From contig DBPU01000076.1 of assembly GCA_002305615.1 (NCBI GenBank), forward strand, positions 1,596-12,993: a stretch of DNA of 11,398 nt, written 5' to 3'. This DNA comes from Verrucomicrobia bacterium UBA1412. GTDB taxonomy: Bacteria; Verrucomicrobiota; Verrucomicrobiia; Limisphaerales; UBA1412. Under the pieces are notes generated by a model. It saw only the letters and a program-made list of their open reading frames with translations. It was not told the origin of the DNA and made no database searches. This document shows positions 1-6,050 of this stretch, one piece after another; within the stretch, counting starts at the first letter, position 1, and each line of letters starts with the position of its first letter. The position numbers were made by a program, and so were the translations under genes.

Positions 1-401
1 GTCATCTCCGTGAGGGCTTTGGCCAAGGCGCAATAGCCCTGCTGAGCCATGTATTCCTCGATGTTTTCGGGATCGATCAACCCGCAATTGCGCAGCACGA
101 TACGGAGCTGGCATTTATCAGCGGTATATTTAAATTCATCCACGGAGCCTTCGCCTTTAACCGTGGCCTTGAGGAACTTCTCGATGTCGGCTTCCTGGAT
201 ATTGGCGTAAGTTATTTTATTGGTTAAATCTTTGATAACATAGCCTTTATCATAGATTCCCAAGTCCGCAGCTCTGATGGCCTGGATGGAGTCTTCGACT
301 CCCAGGTCGCGGGCAATTTTCAGGAAGAGAATCTGGAAATCGCGCGTATTATCCTGTGTAAGGGAAGTATCACGTAGTAAAAAAATAGTTTGTTTGCTCA
401 T
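1..401 (-). CDS. hndC: NuoF/HndC-type NADH-binding flavoprotein subunit, amino-terminal part (runs off left edge)
   Basis: Only the first 133 residues are in the window; the gene continues past position 1. Residues from about 97 carry the NuoF-family entry segment (RIVLRNCGLIDPENIEEYM, then GYCALAKALTEM), which precedes the FMN/NADH-binding domain. In the family this subunit takes electrons from or gives them to NAD(P)H in HndABCD/HydABC hydrogenases and in related formate dehydrogenases. Residues 1-95 have the length and end pattern (ITYANIQEADIEKF) of the thioredoxin-like [2Fe-2S] domain found in HydB/HndC, but contain no cysteine; the usual CxGxC region reads ADLGIYDKGYVI. The cluster is therefore probably absent. 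The ATG at 401 follows an AGGAA ribosome site and lies 15 bases after the hndB stop, so it is the third gene of the hnd operon. The partner catalytic subunit (HydA or FdhA) would be outside the window, so the enzyme's substrate is not settled. Confidence 0.88.
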   Translation of the reverse strand, partial: MSKQTIFLLRDTSLTQDNTRDFQILFLKIARDLGVEDSIQAIRAADLGIYDKGYVIKDLTNKITYANIQEADIEKFLKATVKGEGSVDEFKYTADKCQLRIVLRNCGLIDPENIEEYMAQQGYCALAKALTEM

Positions 402-416
402 AGTATTTCCTAATTC

Positions 417-767
417 CTACCTATTCATGGGCATATCAAAAATATAATCATTCACCAGGCGCCCGTGAGCCAGATGTTCCTGGATAATTTCCAGGGCGAC
501 ATTTTTGTCCACTTTGCCGTAGGTCACCTTTGGGAGACCGGCGGCGGATACTTCCACCAGCGGTTCGGCATAACACATGCCGATGCAGCCGCATCTGCGG
601 ATATCGACTTTAATGCCCAGACGTTTGGTTTCTTCCTCAAACACATTTAAAGTGTCCTGAGCTCCGGCGGCGACGCCACAGGTGCTGAGACCGATTTTTA
701 CATAGTCGCCACTATAGGGATTGGTTTTACTGGCGGCGAAGATGTCTTCTTTATTAAGCTTTTTCAT
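417..767 (-). CDS. hndB: HndB-like thioredoxin-fold [2Fe-2S] ferredoxin subunit
   Basis: A 116-residue small protein of the HndB type, the fourth, ferredoxin-like subunit seen beside NuoE and NuoF homologues in NADP-reducing [FeFe] hydrogenases. Visible marks are STCGVAAGA around Cys30 and CGCIGMCYAEPLVEV with Cys59, Cys61 and Cys65, followed by a VTYGKVDKNVALEIIQEHL segment typical of the carboxyl end of the thioredoxin-like ferredoxin fold. The four cysteines can bind one [2Fe-2S] cluster. No signal peptide or membrane segment, so it acts in the cytoplasm. Its ATG overlaps the hndA stop codon as ATGA (764-767), which implies translational coupling, and the NuoF-like gene begins 15 bases after its stop. 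Role inferred: an electron relay in the complex. The function of HndB itself is less well defined than that of its neighbours. Confidence 0.88.
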   Translation of the reverse strand: MKKLNKEDIFAASKTNPYSGDYVKIGLSTCGVAAGAQDTLNVFEEETKRLGIKVDIRRCGCIGMCYAEPLVEVSAAGLPKVTYGKVDKNVALEIIQEHLAHGRLVNDYIFDMPMNR

Positions 768-1294
768 TTTTTCTCGATTGCTCCCGGTTTACTGTACTTG
801 GCAATGATTTCGGCGACCTGTTTACGAGATAACTTGGCGTATACTTTATTGCCTTCTTCTTCGCTAACCGTCATAACAGGGGCTAATCCACAACAACCCA
901 GACACCTGACCACATCCATCTGGAACAAGCCATCGGAGGTGGTTTGGCCTTCTTTGATTCCCAGGAGGGACTCAACTTCCGCAATGAGCTCGGGGGCTCC
1001 TTTGAGGTAACAGGCCGTTCCCAAGCAAACACTGATTCTGTGTTTACCCGGAGGGGTCAACTTGAAGTAGTTGTAGAAGGTGATTACTTCATAAATGCGC
1101 GCCAGAGGAACATCCAATTGGTGTGCCAGTTTGCGCGCCACATCGCGCGGTACATAACCGTAATGGCTTTGAACATCGTGCAAGGCCATAATGAGGCTGC
1201 CTTTTTTATCGCGCCACTTATCTGCCAGGCCAGCTATCATTTTATCCTGGTTTTCAGCCGGGTTATCGGCTTTTGTCAGCGTATTTTTTCCCAT
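764..1294 (-). CDS. hndA: NuoE/HndA-type [2Fe-2S] subunit of NAD(P)-linked hydrogenase or formate dehydrogenase
   Basis: A 176-residue protein of the 24-kDa NuoE family, which carries one [2Fe-2S] cluster and docks on NuoF. The four ligands are visible: SVCLGTACYLKG (Cys90, Cys95) and VVRCLGCCGLAP (Cys131, Cys135). The amino-terminal helical part contains the family pattern LHDVQSHYGYVP and IYEVITFYNYF. I chose the ATG at 1294, giving MGKNTL. The reading frame is open up to another ATG at 1372, but the extra 26 residues (cysteine- and phenylalanine-rich) do not look like NuoE, would run through an upstream palindrome, and the 1294 start has an AGAGA sequence 6 bases ahead. First gene of the hndA-hndB-hndC operon, ATGA-coupled to hndB. 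With HndB beside it, membership of a soluble hydrogenase or formate dehydrogenase is more likely than respiratory complex I. Confidence 0.92.
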   Translation of the reverse strand: MGKNTLTKADNPAENQDKMIAGLADKWRDKKGSLIMALHDVQSHYGYVPRDVARKLAHQLDVPLARIYEVITFYNYFKLTPPGKHRISVCLGTACYLKGAPELIAEVESLLGIKEGQTTSDGLFQMDVVRCLGCCGLAPVMTVSEEEGNKVYAKLSRKQVAEIIAKYSKPGAIEKK

Positions 1295-1300
1295 ACTATT

Positions 1301-1311
1301 CTCTGTCAGAG
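1301..1311 (-). promoter_or_regulatory. hndA translation-start region with 11-bp palindrome
   Basis: CTCTG-T-CAGAG is a perfect inverted repeat directly upstream of the hndA ATG (1294). On the mRNA it gives CTCTGACAGAGAATAGT before ATG. The AGAGA part is the likely Shine-Dalgarno sequence. The single-base centre is too small for a strong RNA hairpin, so if it matters it is more likely a protein site. The same ACAGAGAATA sequence precedes iscU. Confidence 0.4.
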
Positions 1312-1322
1312 AGGTTCTTGCA

Positions 1323-1337
1323 TGTTTTGCGAAAACA
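1323..1337. promoter_or_regulatory. Palindrome upstream of hndA, candidate operator
   Basis: TGTTTT-GCG-AAAACA is a perfect inverted repeat with 6-base arms. Its near edge is 28 bases from the hndA ATG, the usual place for a repressor site or leader hairpin. No regulator can be named from the sequence; it does not match the Rex consensus I know. Confidence 0.35.
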
Positions 1338-1525
1338 GAAAAAAACTTACAATTCAGGCACACTACACCCATGCAGTATGCGCTAAAACATACAGTCTAC
1401 TTTTTCTGAATTTGTTGGGCTTTTTTGCCCGCCGTACAAACCCATACATGATCTACCTAGACCCCACTCTACAAAAGGAATTCTAATGAGGCAAGATAAT
1501 TTTTCGTAAAAAGAACGGGGGTAAT

Positions 1526-1559
1526 AAAAAACACCTTTCCTGTTAGTAGGGAAGGTGTT
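1526..1559 (-). terminator. Rho-independent terminator of the iscU-iscS operon
   Basis: Read on the minus strand, AACACCTTCCC pairs with GGAAAGGTGTT around an 8-base loop (11 positions, one mismatch), and a run of T follows at once (TTTTTTATT). It begins about 50 bases after the iscS stop codon at 1611, so it ends that operon and separates it from hnd. Confidence 0.88.
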
Positions 1560-1610
1560 ATAGAGAAAAAGTTCCTGAAAACCGGTTTTGGACCGGCAAA
1601 AAAGAGCGTT

Positions 1611-2825
1611 TTATTTAGGGTTTCCGGGGATTACGGAGGAGATATTTCCTTTCTGGAAAGCCTCCCACATAGGGGACATCTGGCGGAGACGCTCCACGAT
1701 TTTCGCGAATGAGGAGACGACATAATCGATTTCTTCGAAGGTATTATCCTTACCGAGTGTAAATATGATATTTCCCTGAGCCAGAGTGATATCCAAGCCG
1801 ATAACGGTCAGGGTAAGAGAAGATTTGAGGTTCTTGCTCACGCAGCTGGAGCCGCTGGCAACAGCGATACCGGCGGCATTGCAAAGCAAGAGCTGGCCTT
1901 CGCCTTCGATAAATTCGGTGCTGACATTGAGATTGGCCGGGTGGCGATTTTCGCCGGGCACGGGGCCATTGAGGCAAATATAGCTGATCTGCTCGGAGAG
2001 GCCTTTCCAGAGTTTTTCCTGAAGGACTCTCAGGCGGGATACTCTCGTTTCGCGTTCATTTTCAGCGAGTTCCATAGCGAGACCGCCGCCGACGATTGCG
2101 GGGATATTCTCGGTGCCGCTGCGGAAATTATTTTCCTGGATGCCTCCGTGGATAATGCTCGAAAGGCGCGCTTTGCGGTTTTTATAGAGTACGCCGACCC
2201 CTTTGGGGCCATAAAAGCGATGCGGAGAGAGGCTCAGAAGGCTCGCATTCATCTCCTGAACGTTGATGGGGAGCCAACCGGCACTGAAAGCGGCATCCAC
2301 GAAGAACTGGATTTTATGCTCACGGGCGATTTCGCCGATTTGGGCAACGGGCTGAATCGTGCCGATATCGTGATTGGCATAGTGGGTGGCGATCAGAATC
2401 GTCTCCGGCGTGATGGCGGCCCGGATATCCTCAGGGTTGATAAAACCCTCAGAATTGACGGAGACCCTCGTGGCGGTGAAGCCCTGGCGCTCCAGAAAAG
2501 CGACAGAGTTTTCGACAGAAGGGTGTTCGGCCGTGGAGAGGATGATGTGTTTGCCTTTATGCTGGAGAGCATAGGCGGTGCCTTTCACGGCGAGATTATT
2601 GGCCTCGGTGCCGCAGGAGGTAAAAAGAATGCTTTCTGGATCGGGAGAATGAATCGCCTCGGAAAACTGTTTTCGAGACTGGTTCAGAGCGGCTCTGGCG
2701 CGCAACCCCTGTTCATGGAGAGCGGAAGCATTCCCATAGTATTCACTGAACCAGGGGAGCATCGCCTCATAGACCTGGGGCAGGACCGGAGTCGAGGACT
2801 GGTGGTCCAAGTAAACTTTAATCAT
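1611..2825 (-). CDS. iscS: IscS/NifS-like cysteine desulfurase homologue lacking the PLP lysine
   Basis: A 404-residue fold-type I aminotransferase-class protein, collinear with IscS, which normally takes sulfur from cysteine and hands it to IscU. Conserved marks: YLDHQSSTPV at the start, GTEANN (Thr73), AEHPS with His101, ANHDIGTIQ with Asn151, FVDAA with Asp177, GPKGVG, FRSGTEN, and SGSSCVS with Cys328 at the position of the E. coli persulfide cysteine. The anomaly: the PLP Schiff-base lysine (HK pair; E. coli Lys206) is HR here, Arg203, codon CGC. Gln183 of E. coli is Phe180, and the substrate-carboxylate arginine (SIRF) is Ile354 (NIIF). By these changes it should not perform normal desulfuration. 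The frame is intact, the ATG overlaps the iscU stop as ATGA, and a terminator follows, so it is a maintained gene, not a decayed one. Likely a scaffold or persulfide/sulfide carrier for IscU. Archaeoglobus fulgidus IscS, which also lacks this lysine as I recall, is a precedent. Confidence 0.9.
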   Translation of the reverse strand: MIKVYLDHQSSTPVLPQVYEAMLPWFSEYYGNASALHEQGLRARAALNQSRKQFSEAIHSPDPESILFTSCGTEANNLAVKGTAYALQHKGKHIILSTAEHPSVENSVAFLERQGFTATRVSVNSEGFINPEDIRAAITPETILIATHYANHDIGTIQPVAQIGEIAREHKIQFFVDAAFSAGWLPINVQEMNASLLSLSPHRFYGPKGVGVLYKNRKARLSSIIHGGIQENNFRSGTENIPAIVGGGLAMELAENERETRVSRLRVLQEKLWKGLSEQISYICLNGPVPGENRHPANLNVSTEFIEGEGQLLLCNAAGIAVASGSSCVSKNLKSSLTLTVIGLDITLAQGNIIFTLGKDNTFEEIDYVVSSFAKIVERLRQMSPMWEAFQKGNISSVIPGNPK

Positions 2826-3250
2826 GCCTTGTGGTTATTTGCGGCCACGAGAGCAGCCTTTTCGGGATGGCGCTTGATGTAATCATCCAAAGCGGCTTTG
2901 ATGGCTTCCTCGGCGAGTACAGAGCAATGGATTTTGACCGGAGGGAGTCCGCCCAGAGCATCGACCACGTTTTTATTGGTGACTTTCAGAGCTTCTTCGA
3001 TAGTTTTTCCTTTAACCAATTCGGTGGCCATGCTGGAGCTGGCGATAGCGGAGCCGCAACCGAAAGTCTTAAAGCGTGCGTCTGAAATTTTCCCGTCATC
3101 GCTGATTTTAAGACTAATTTTCATGATGTCACCGCAGGCAGCGGCACCGACTTCTCCGATTCCGTCGGCATCTTCCAAGTCACCCATATTGCGAGGATTC
3201 AAGAAGTGATCCATCACGATTGGATTATAAGGATTGTATTCTTCAGCCAT
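2822..3250 (-). CDS. iscU: Iron-sulfur cluster assembly scaffold IscU
   Basis: A 142-residue scaffold protein on which [2Fe-2S] and [4Fe-4S] clusters are built before transfer to target proteins. All ligands are present: AACGD (Cys39, Asp41), FGCGSAIASSSM (Cys65), and LPPVKIHCSVLAEEAI (His108, Cys109). The LPPVK motif (102-106) is the HscA chaperone recognition site in IscU proteins. No NifU-type central or carboxyl-terminal domain, so it is the single-domain form. I chose the ATG at 3250 (MAEEYNP), because the extension to 3301 does not resemble IscU and the 3250 start has an AGAGA sequence 6 bases ahead. First gene of a two-gene operon with the iscS homologue (4-base ATGA overlap). It is transcribed divergently from gltX. 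Its intact active site contrasts with its altered partner. Confidence 0.95.
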   Translation of the reverse strand: MAEEYNPYNPIVMDHFLNPRNMGDLEDADGIGEVGAAACGDIMKISLKISDDGKISDARFKTFGCGSAIASSSMATELVKGKTIEEALKVTNKNVVDALGGLPPVKIHCSVLAEEAIKAALDDYIKRHPEKAALVAANNHKA

Positions 3251-3278
3251 AATATTCTCTGTATGAAAAAAGCGCATC

Positions 3279-3295
3279 TTGGTGCGGGGCACCAA
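3279..3295. promoter_or_regulatory. 17-bp palindrome upstream of iscU, candidate operator or leader hairpin
   Basis: TTGGTGC-GGG-GCACCAA is a perfect inverted repeat with 7-base arms and a 3-base centre. Its near edge is 28 bases from the iscU ATG, the same distance as the palindrome ahead of hndA. It could bind a dimeric regulator of Fe-S genes or fold as a tight hairpin in the mRNA leader. No known consensus is matched. Confidence 0.45.
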
Positions 3296-3428
3296 AATCA
3301 ATCTAAGGGCGTGTATGCCCCCTGTGGCAAGCTAGCATGAATAAAGTAAAAATTCAATGCCGGCTCGCGCGAGTGTCCGCGTAAACGTATTAAAAACAGG
3401 CGGTGCGGTCAAGTAGTTGCTTTCGGAG

Positions 3429-3457
3429 CTTGAAGAGAGACGGCTTCAAGGTAGAAT
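3429..3457 (+). promoter_or_regulatory. Candidate gltX promoter overlapping an inverted repeat
   Basis: TTGAAG (3430-3435) and TAGAAT (3452-3457) are separated by 16 bases, a plausible sigma-70 promoter about 60 bases ahead of gltX. The -35 hexamer lies within a perfect inverted repeat, CTTGAAG (3429-3435) and CTTCAAG (3444-3450), with an 8-base spacer, so a repressor bound there would block the promoter. Confidence 0.45.
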
Positions 3458-3470
3458 AAGACCCCGAGAA

Positions 3471-3489
3471 CAGGGCGAAAGAGGCCCTG
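3471..3489 (+). other. Hairpin in the gltX leader
   Basis: CAGGGC (3471-3476) and GCCCTG (3484-3489) form a 6-bp GC-rich stem with a 7-base loop, between the candidate promoter and the gltX ribosome site (AAGGA at 3505-3509). No T run follows, so it is not a terminator. Confidence 0.4.
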
Positions 3490-3519
3490 AGAGTTTGAAT
3501 TAGAAGGAATTAATCAGGG

Positions 3520-4857
3520 ATGAGTACACGGGTTCGGTTTGCGCCCAGTCCGACGGGTTATCTCCATATAGGTGGAGCGAGGACGGCGCTTTTTAACTGG
3601 CTATATGCGCGGCATACAGGCGGGAAGTTTATTTTGCGTATTGAGGATACGGATACGGTTCGCAATACGCAGGAGGCAGTGGATGTGATCCTGGAGGGGC
3701 TGCGCTGGTTGGGGATTGACTGGGATGAGGGTCCCTTGAGCGGCAGCGACCGGGATGCGTGCAAGGGGGATTTCGGTCCCTATTTTCAGAGCCAGAGGTC
3801 GGATATTTACCGTGAAAAGATAGAGGAGCTCAAATCCAAGGGTTTTGCCTATGACCGGGATGGGGCCGTATACTTCAAGATGGGACGTGAAGCGACCCTG
3901 ATAGATGACCTTGTGGTGGGAAAGGTTCGCCGGGAGCTGACGGATCGCGAGGCACAGGACCCGGATTTTGTCATTGTCCGCTCGGACGGCCTGCCGGTAT
4001 TTCATCTGGTGAACGTGATTGACGATTTACTGATGGGGATTACGCATGTAATCCGTGGGGAAGACCATTTGACCAATACGGCCAAGCATATCGCTCTGTT
4101 CAGGGCTTTCGGTGCTGAGCCGCCTCAATATGCACATATACCGCTGATTCTGAACTCCGACGGAAGCAAGATGAGTAAGCGCGATGAGGGTGCATCGCTG
4201 ATGGCTTACCCGGAGATGGGGTATTTGCCCGAAGCGCTCATCAATCAGCTGGTGCTCCTGGGCTGGACGCCCGATGATAACAAGGAGATCGTGAGCGTAG
4301 AGGAGATTATCCGCACCTTTGATCTGTGCCAGGTCCATCGGAGCAATGCCCGCTTTGACATGAACAAACTGAAATCCATCAATTACGAATATATGCGTCA
4401 GTTGAGCATGGAGCGGTTTGTCGAGCTGGGAAGGAAAGCTTTTGAAAGAGCGGGGATGCTCTCATCGGGATGGGATGAGGAGTATGTGCGGCAGGCCTTG
4501 GAGACTTGCAAGGATAAGGTGAAGACCTTTTCGGAGCTGCCTGAGTATGCCGGATTCTATTTTACGGAAGATCTGGTGTATCCCCCGGAGATGCTAGAGA
4601 GCGAGTTCACACAGGAGGCCAGGGAGCGTCTGGCGATGCTGCGCGAGAGGTATACCGGACTGGAGGATTTCAGCTCGGCTTCTCTGGAGGCCGTATTGAA
4701 GGCTTTAGCGAAAGAATTGGGGCTGAAAGCCGGCCCGCTGGTGCATCCGCTGCGTTTGGCCCTGACCGCGGCGAAGTCCGGCCCCAGTTTGTATCATCTC
4801 ATGGAAGTGTTGGGGAAAGAACGTGTACTTAAGAGAATAAACGGATTATTGAAATAA
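3520..4857 (+). CDS. gltX: Glutamyl-tRNA synthetase
   Basis: A class I aminoacyl-tRNA synthetase that charges tRNA-Glu in the cytoplasm. Signatures: PSPTGYLHIGGARTALFNW (HIGG at 16-19), RIEDTD (40-45), HVIRGEDHLTNTAKH (176-190) and GSKMSKRDEG with KMSKR at 217-221. The carboxyl-terminal helical anticodon domain is present from about residue 330. At 445 residues it is shorter than the usual 470-490: between GFAYDRDGAV (109-118) and the following strand, the cysteine-containing loop (CxC ... YxxxC) that binds zinc in many GluRS is missing, a shape I associate with verrucomicrobial enzymes. The ATG at 3520 has AAGGA 10 bases ahead. The stop overlaps leuB by one base (TAATG). Nothing in the sequence shows whether it also charges tRNA-Gln. 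Confidence 0.97.
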   Translation: MSTRVRFAPSPTGYLHIGGARTALFNWLYARHTGGKFILRIEDTDTVRNTQEAVDVILEGLRWLGIDWDEGPLSGSDRDACKGDFGPYFQSQRSDIYREKIEELKSKGFAYDRDGAVYFKMGREATLIDDLVVGKVRRELTDREAQDPDFVIVRSDGLPVFHLVNVIDDLLMGITHVIRGEDHLTNTAKHIALFRAFGAEPPQYAHIPLILNSDGSKMSKRDEGASLMAYPEMGYLPEALINQLVLLGWTPDDNKEIVSVEEIIRTFDLCQVHRSNARFDMNKLKSINYEYMRQLSMERFVELGRKAFERAGMLSSGWDEEYVRQALETCKDKVKTFSELPEYAGFYFTEDLVYPPEMLESEFTQEARERLAMLRERYTGLEDFSSASLEAVLKALAKELGLKAGPLVHPLRLALTAAKSGPSLYHLMEVLGKERVLKRINGLLK

Positions 4858-5999
4858 TGAAAAAATATCGTGTTGCAGTTTTGGCCGGCGATGGAATCGG
4901 GCCGGAAGTGATGCGTGAGGGGCTCAAAGTATTGGGGGCCGTTCAGTCACGTTTTGGAATCAATTTTGAATTTCACGAGGCACCTGTCGGATGGGCGGGA
5001 ATCGACGCTGCCGGCAAGGCGTTGCCGGATAAGACGCTCGAGGAATGCGAGGCCGCCGATGCGATTCTTTTCGGCTCAGTGGGATTGCCGGGACGCGACC
5101 CGACCTTGCCCAAGAATGAGCGGCCGGAGCGTGCTTCGCTGCTTTACCTGCGTAAACACTTTGAGTTATTTGCCAACCTGAGACCGGTACGTCTTTACCC
5201 GGGCTTGGTCCACTCGTGCCCTTTGAAGGAAAGCCGTTTTGGTTCGGGGATTGATATCATGGTCGTGCGCGAGCTGACCGGCGGGCTCTATTTCGGGCAG
5301 CCGAAAAAGACCGAGGAGTATGTGGTGGTGGATGAGGAAGGCGTCGGAGGCAAGAGAGTCCTCCTGCGGGCTACCGATACGATGGTGATTACGACCGAGG
5401 AAATCGAGCGCATCGCCCATGTCGGTTTTGAGGCGGCACGGCTGCGCCGCAAGAAGCTTTCGAGCGTGGATAAGGCCAATGTTCTGGAGAACGGAGTTCT
5501 CTGGCGCGACGTCGTAACCACCGTGGGTAAGGAATATCCGGATGTGCAGTTGGAGCATGTTTTTGTGGATAATGCGGCGATGCAGCTGATGCTGAATCCC
5601 TCTCAATATGACGTGCTGCTCTGCGAAAATATGTTCGGGGACATCCTGAGCGACGAGGCAGCGGCACTGGCCGGGTCTCTGGGGATGCTGCCCAGCGCGA
5701 GTCTGGGAGAGACCTCAGAATTGAGCGGGATCCGCTTCGGACTTTATGAACCGGCGGGCGGCTCGGCACCGGATATCGCGGGCAAGAATCTGGCTAATCC
5801 GATTGCGCAGATTCTTTCGGCGGCGTTGATGCTGCGTTACTCTTTCAAAGAAGAAGCGGCGGCCTGCGCGATTGAGGCGGCCGTGGAAAAGGTGATCGCC
5901 CAGGGATGGCGCACCGGCGATATTGCCTGCGCTTCTGATGCGGGTAATCGTATCGGGACGACCCAGATGGGGGACATGATTGTCGCTGCACTCGGATAG
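4857..5999 (+). CDS. leuB: 3-Isopropylmalate dehydrogenase (leucine biosynthesis)
   Basis: Oxidises and decarboxylates 3-isopropylmalate to 2-oxoisocaproate with NAD+, the third specific step of leucine synthesis. The family pattern is clear: GDGIGPEV (11-18), RELTGGLYFG with Tyr145, SVDKANVL with Lys206, FVDNAAMQL with Asp238, and NMFGDILSDEAAALAGSLG with Asp262 and Asp266. The spacing of Lys206, Asp238, Asp262 and Asp266 equals that in Thermus LeuB. GLYEPAGGSAPDIAGK (295-310) is the NAD-binding loop. At 380 residues it is slightly longer than the usual 350-360. The ELTGG sequence with Tyr favours LeuB over tartrate or isocitrate dehydrogenases. It starts on the last base of the gltX stop and is surely co-transcribed with it; no leuA, leuC or leuD lies nearby, which is unusual. 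Confidence 0.96.
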   Translation: MKKYRVAVLAGDGIGPEVMREGLKVLGAVQSRFGINFEFHEAPVGWAGIDAAGKALPDKTLEECEAADAILFGSVGLPGRDPTLPKNERPERASLLYLRKHFELFANLRPVRLYPGLVHSCPLKESRFGSGIDIMVVRELTGGLYFGQPKKTEEYVVVDEEGVGGKRVLLRATDTMVITTEEIERIAHVGFEAARLRRKKLSSVDKANVLENGVLWRDVVTTVGKEYPDVQLEHVFVDNAAMQLMLNPSQYDVLLCENMFGDILSDEAAALAGSLGMLPSASLGETSELSGIRFGLYEPAGGSAPDIAGKNLANPIAQILSAALMLRYSFKEEAAACAIEAAVEKVIAQGWRTGDIACASDAGNRIGTTQMGDMIVAALG

Positions 6000-6014
6000 G
6001 CGGCATGGAATGAG

Positions 6015-6050
6015 AGCGAGAGCCGTCTTTGAGAAGAAGCGGCTTTCGCT
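6015..6050 (+). other. Strong hairpin between leuB and aguB
   Basis: AGCGAGAGCCG (6015-6025) pairs with CGGCTTTCGCT (6040-6050), 11 positions with one G-U pair and a 14-base loop. It starts 16 bases after the leuB stop. No T run follows, so it is a weak terminator at best; it may stabilise the upstream mRNA or attenuate aguB. A second CGGCT (6054-6058) could compete for AGCCG. The rest of the 90-base gap holds only a weak purine-rich ribosome site before aguB. Confidence 0.55.

Larger units (their letters stand above)
1295..1610. other. Non-coding region between iscS end and hnd operon start
   Basis: This 316-base gap holds, from the right, a short 5-bp hairpin just after the iscS stop (1582-1596), the strong iscS terminator (1526-1559), a small GGGC-T6-GCCC hairpin (1417-1430), and a 15-bp palindrome close to hndA (1323-1337). 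The minus-strand hnd promoter must lie here or within the palindrome region, but I see no convincing -35/-10 pair. No convincing coding frame and no tRNA-like fold are visible. Confidence 0.6.

Noticed and set aside
1295..1372. Upstream ATG giving hndA 26 extra residues
   Set aside because: The extension is unlike NuoE and crosses two palindromes; the ATG at 1294 has a better ribosome site.
944..1486. Plus-strand open frame of 180 codons over hndA
   Set aside because: Antisense to a NuoE gene with all its cysteine ligands; no ribosome site and no family pattern.
1400..1500. Possible hnd promoter near the GGGC-T6-GCCC hairpin
   Set aside because: TTGTAC occurs nearby on the minus strand, but no -10 box at proper spacing could be found.
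1582..1596. Second terminator right after the iscS stop
   Set aside because: Only a 5-bp stem with four T after it; the hairpin at 1526-1559 is far stronger.
1611..2825. The iscS homologue as a pseudogene
   Set aside because: No frameshift or stop, persulfide cysteine kept, ATGA coupling to iscU and a good terminator all argue for a maintained gene.
1941..2882. Long plus-strand open frame (313 codons) across the iscS homologue
   Set aside because: It lies antisense to a clear IscS-family gene, resembles no protein family, and is explained by the codon bias of the minus-strand gene.
3251..3301. Upstream ATG giving iscU 17 extra residues
   Set aside because: It would read through the 17-bp palindrome, and the IscU family begins close to MAEEYNP.
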